Below, piece after piece: positions 62,850 through 64,000 of a stretch of DNA of 64,000 bases; position 1 is the first letter of the stretch, and each line of letters opens with the position of its first letter. The stretch covers positions 1-64,000 of the forward strand of contig JAIXSZ010000037.1 of NCBI GenBank assembly GCA_027484425.1, written 5' to 3'. The DNA comes from Sphingobacteriales bacterium. Lineage in GTDB: Bacteria > Bacteroidota > Bacteroidia > Chitinophagales > Chitinophagaceae. The translations under genes were made by a program, and so were the position numbers. Under the pieces are notes generated by a model, which did not search any database, had not been told where the DNA came from, and saw only the letters and a list, made by a program, of their open reading frames with translations.

Positions 62850-63239
62850 TTACAAATCCCATGGATTAATTGATTTTAACCCATTTACTCGGTTGAAATC
62901 TTTTACATTGCGCGTAATTAAAATCAAATTATGATAAATAGCCGTTGCAGCAATAATCGCATCTGGCAATTTTATTTTGTACAACCTTCTTAGGTTAATA
63001 CATTCGTTAATTACGCCCTCACTCAAATCGAATATAAATGCATCCCCCATAAAACTAACGAGCAAATCATAATATTCGTCAGGTGTATTGAACCCTAAAA
63101 CTTCAATTTTTGTAATTACTGAAACATTAGGTACCTCATCGATCACGTCATCCATCAACAGCATGCCTTCTTCAGGCAATTTCCTACCTAAATAATCTAC
63201 CACAACATTTGCATCAATTAAATATCACTGTTGTTCCAT
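62850..63239 (-). pseudogene. VapC-like PIN-domain toxin, broken by an in-frame TGA at codon 5
   Basis: From the ATG at 63237-63239 the frame reads Met-Glu-Gln-Gln, then TGA (63225-63227), then YLIDANVVVDYLGRKL and the rest of a PIN domain down to the stop at 62850. YLIDANVVVDYL is the normal start of VapC-type toxins, carrying the first catalytic Asp; further acidic residues are in ITKIEVLGF and KLPDAIIAATA. Only a GTG (63201-63203) is available as an internal start, and it would omit that Asp. So the full toxin (about 129 codons) is interrupted, probably by a single C-to-T change from CGA. The overlap of its ATG with the antitoxin gene is the usual arrangement, which supports this reading. 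A sequencing error is possible. Confidence 0.82.
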
Positions 63240-63433
63240 TCCTCACGGCTTTGCGTTACATAATTCTGTATTTCATCAGCAATTTTCACTGGTAGTTTCC
63301 CAGCATATTTTTCTGAAAGCCGCTTTACAGGATGAAAGTCATTCTTCAATACTTTTATAAGATTAAGTTCTTCAAGCTCGTGAATCAGCCCAATAGCTTT
63401 TAGATTTGTAACTTGTATTAATAAAGTATCCAT
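63218..63433 (-). CDS. Antitoxin gene of the PIN-toxin pair
   Basis: 71 residues: MDTLLIQVTNLKAIGLIHELEELNLIKVLKNDF, then a basic middle (HPVKRLSEKYAGKLP) and an acidic helical end (VKIADEIQNYVTQSREEWNNSD). The N-terminal strand-helix could be a DNA-binding fold and the tail would wrap the PIN toxin. It overlaps the toxin start codon by 22 bases. With the toxin broken, the antitoxin may still repress its own promoter. The -7 box at 63438 is 4 bases before the ATG. Confidence 0.78.
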   Translation of the reverse strand: MDTLLIQVTNLKAIGLIHELEELNLIKVLKNDFHPVKRLSEKYAGKLPVKIADEIQNYVTQSREEWNNSDI

Positions 63434-63437
63434 AAAC

Positions 63438-63445
63438 CAAAGTTA
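63438..63445 (-). promoter_or_regulatory. -7 box (TAACTTTG) 4 bases before the antitoxin ATG
   Basis: Perfect TAnnTTTG on the minus strand. With a start site a few bases downstream the toxin-antitoxin mRNA would be leaderless. Confidence 0.5.
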
Positions 63446-63472
63446 GCAATTAATCGAATACCCATTACCACA

Positions 63473-63506
63473 CAAAAAAAACTGAGCATCCATTACAGAC
63501 ACTCAG
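63473..63506 (-). terminator. Terminator of the T9SS-domain gene at the right edge
   Basis: 9-bp stem CTGAGCATC (63482-63490) with GACACTCAG (63498-63506), including two G-U pairs, followed on the minus strand by a run of T (plus-strand A-run 63473-63481). It lies 43 bases after the stop codon at 63550. Confidence 0.75.
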
Positions 63507-63549
63507 CTTCATTAAATGCACTATTCCGATAAGGTTTATTCGCAGCTTA

Positions 63550-64000
63550 TTATTTTACTACGTTGAACCTTGCCGATGCAGCAGCACCGTCACCTTGCAG
63601 GCGCACTATGTACATTCCAGCCGGCAGGTTGCTCACGTTAATGCTCACTTCATTTTTACCAGTTTTAAGGCTAGAACCGTTTATGGTGTTTACCACACGT
63701 CCAGTAGCATCAAATACCATCAGGTTGGTAGCAGCTGGTGTACCTGTTACATCAAAACCAAAAGTTACATTATCAGTAGCTGGGTTAGGATAAACATTTA
63801 GTGTAGTCACGTTGCTGGCTACATCTTTTACGCCAGTAGTTAATATACCTCTGTAGTATTTAGCATCACTTACATACAGTGTACCACTTCCAGAGGTATC
63901 ATAGTTGATAGTCATCAATGGCGAGTGAAACCCTGCTCTGTACCAGCTATAACTCTCAGTTTGAGATACATTAACATCTGGCATACCCATAAAGTTAAGA
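63550..64000 (-). CDS. T9SS type A sorting-domain protein (N-terminal part outside window)
   Basis: About 150 residues are visible; the frame is still open at base 64000, so the ATG at 63990 is internal and the protein begins beyond the edge. After an unassigned stretch (SYSWYRAGFHSPLMTINYD, GTLYVSDAKYYRG) comes a complete C-terminal sorting domain: LNVYPNPATDNVTFGFDV, LMVFDATGRVV, VSINVSNLPAGMYIVRLQGDG, ending FNVVK. It is secreted through the type IX system. The rest of the protein cannot be classified. It is followed by the terminator at 63473. Confidence 0.88.
   Translation of the reverse strand, partial: LNFMGMPDVNVSQTESYSWYRAGFHSPLMTINYDTSGSGTLYVSDAKYYRGILTTGVKDVASNVTTLNVYPNPATDNVTFGFDVTGTPAATNLMVFDATGRVVNTINGSSLKTGKNEVSINVSNLPAGMYIVRLQGDGAAASARFNVVK

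Noticed and set aside
62732-62869. 45-residue plus-strand frame (MQEYWVCIPQ...) between the tetR and vapC genes
   Set aside because: It overlaps the end of the PIN gene on the other strand, has no promoter box, and shows no recognisable features.

Overview
The window is chromosomal DNA from a member of the Bacteroidota, most likely a Chitinophagaceae-like bacterium. The evidence is three proteins ending in type IX secretion (T9SS) sorting domains (two of them cut by the window edges), Bacteroidota -7 promoter boxes (TAnnTTTG) before many genes, a group II GGGP synthase, a Rho factor with a long disordered insert, a KTSC/J-domain protein, and frequent ATA isoleucine codons. I found no rRNA, tRNA, CRISPR array, insertion sequence or prophage.

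Layout. 1-8.4 kb: end of a PKD/T9SS protein, an orphan antitoxin-like gene, a tiny membrane ORF, an outer-membrane barrel protein, gpmI, a YjjG-type HAD phosphatase, an AbiF/AbiD-type HEPN gene with its own promoter-hairpin element, and alaS. 8.4-26.4 kb: one long minus-strand surface-polysaccharide locus. Read in transcription order it holds a CpsB-type phosphatase, UDP-sugar dehydrogenase, Wza, Wzc (with a Gly-Tyr repeat tail), Wzm and Wzt, FkbM methyltransferase, DegT aminotransferase, WbqC protein, acyl carrier protein, SDR, AMP-forming ligase, NeuD-like acyltransferase, formyltransferase, a beta-propeller glycosidase-like protein, methyltransferase and GT2 glycosyltransferase. The middle of this locus looks like a small carrier-protein pathway for decorating an amino sugar. 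26.5-31.3 kb: hutH, a glycosyltransferase-like gene, GGGP synthase, a repeat-rich intergenic region and the KTSC/J-domain gene. 31.3-55.6 kb: mostly housekeeping and small conserved genes: SF1 helicase, lipoproteins, MoxR ATPase, glucosaminidase, class IV aminotransferase, rhomboid protease, miaA, M1 peptidase with T9SS tail, NUDIX, sodium symporter-LOG-O-methyltransferase operon, FAD oxidase, epimerase, rho, and a PAS protein. 55.7-62.5 kb: a tetR-tolC-adaptor-RND efflux operon. 62.8-64 kb: a toxin-antitoxin pair whose VapC-like toxin carries an early stop codon, and the C-terminus of another T9SS protein.

Points that stand out: (1) the AbiF-type gene has a perfect Bacteroidota promoter followed at once by a 10-bp stem ending in a U-run, all before its start codon, which fits a small RNA partner; (2) vapC is broken at codon 5; (3) several genes have the -7 box only 3-4 bases before ATG, suggesting leaderless mRNAs; (4) G/C strand skew reverses between the left and right parts of the window whatever the gene strand, suggesting replication forks meet here; (5) the polysaccharide locus combines Wza/Wzc with Wzm/Wzt and a carrier-protein acylation module.
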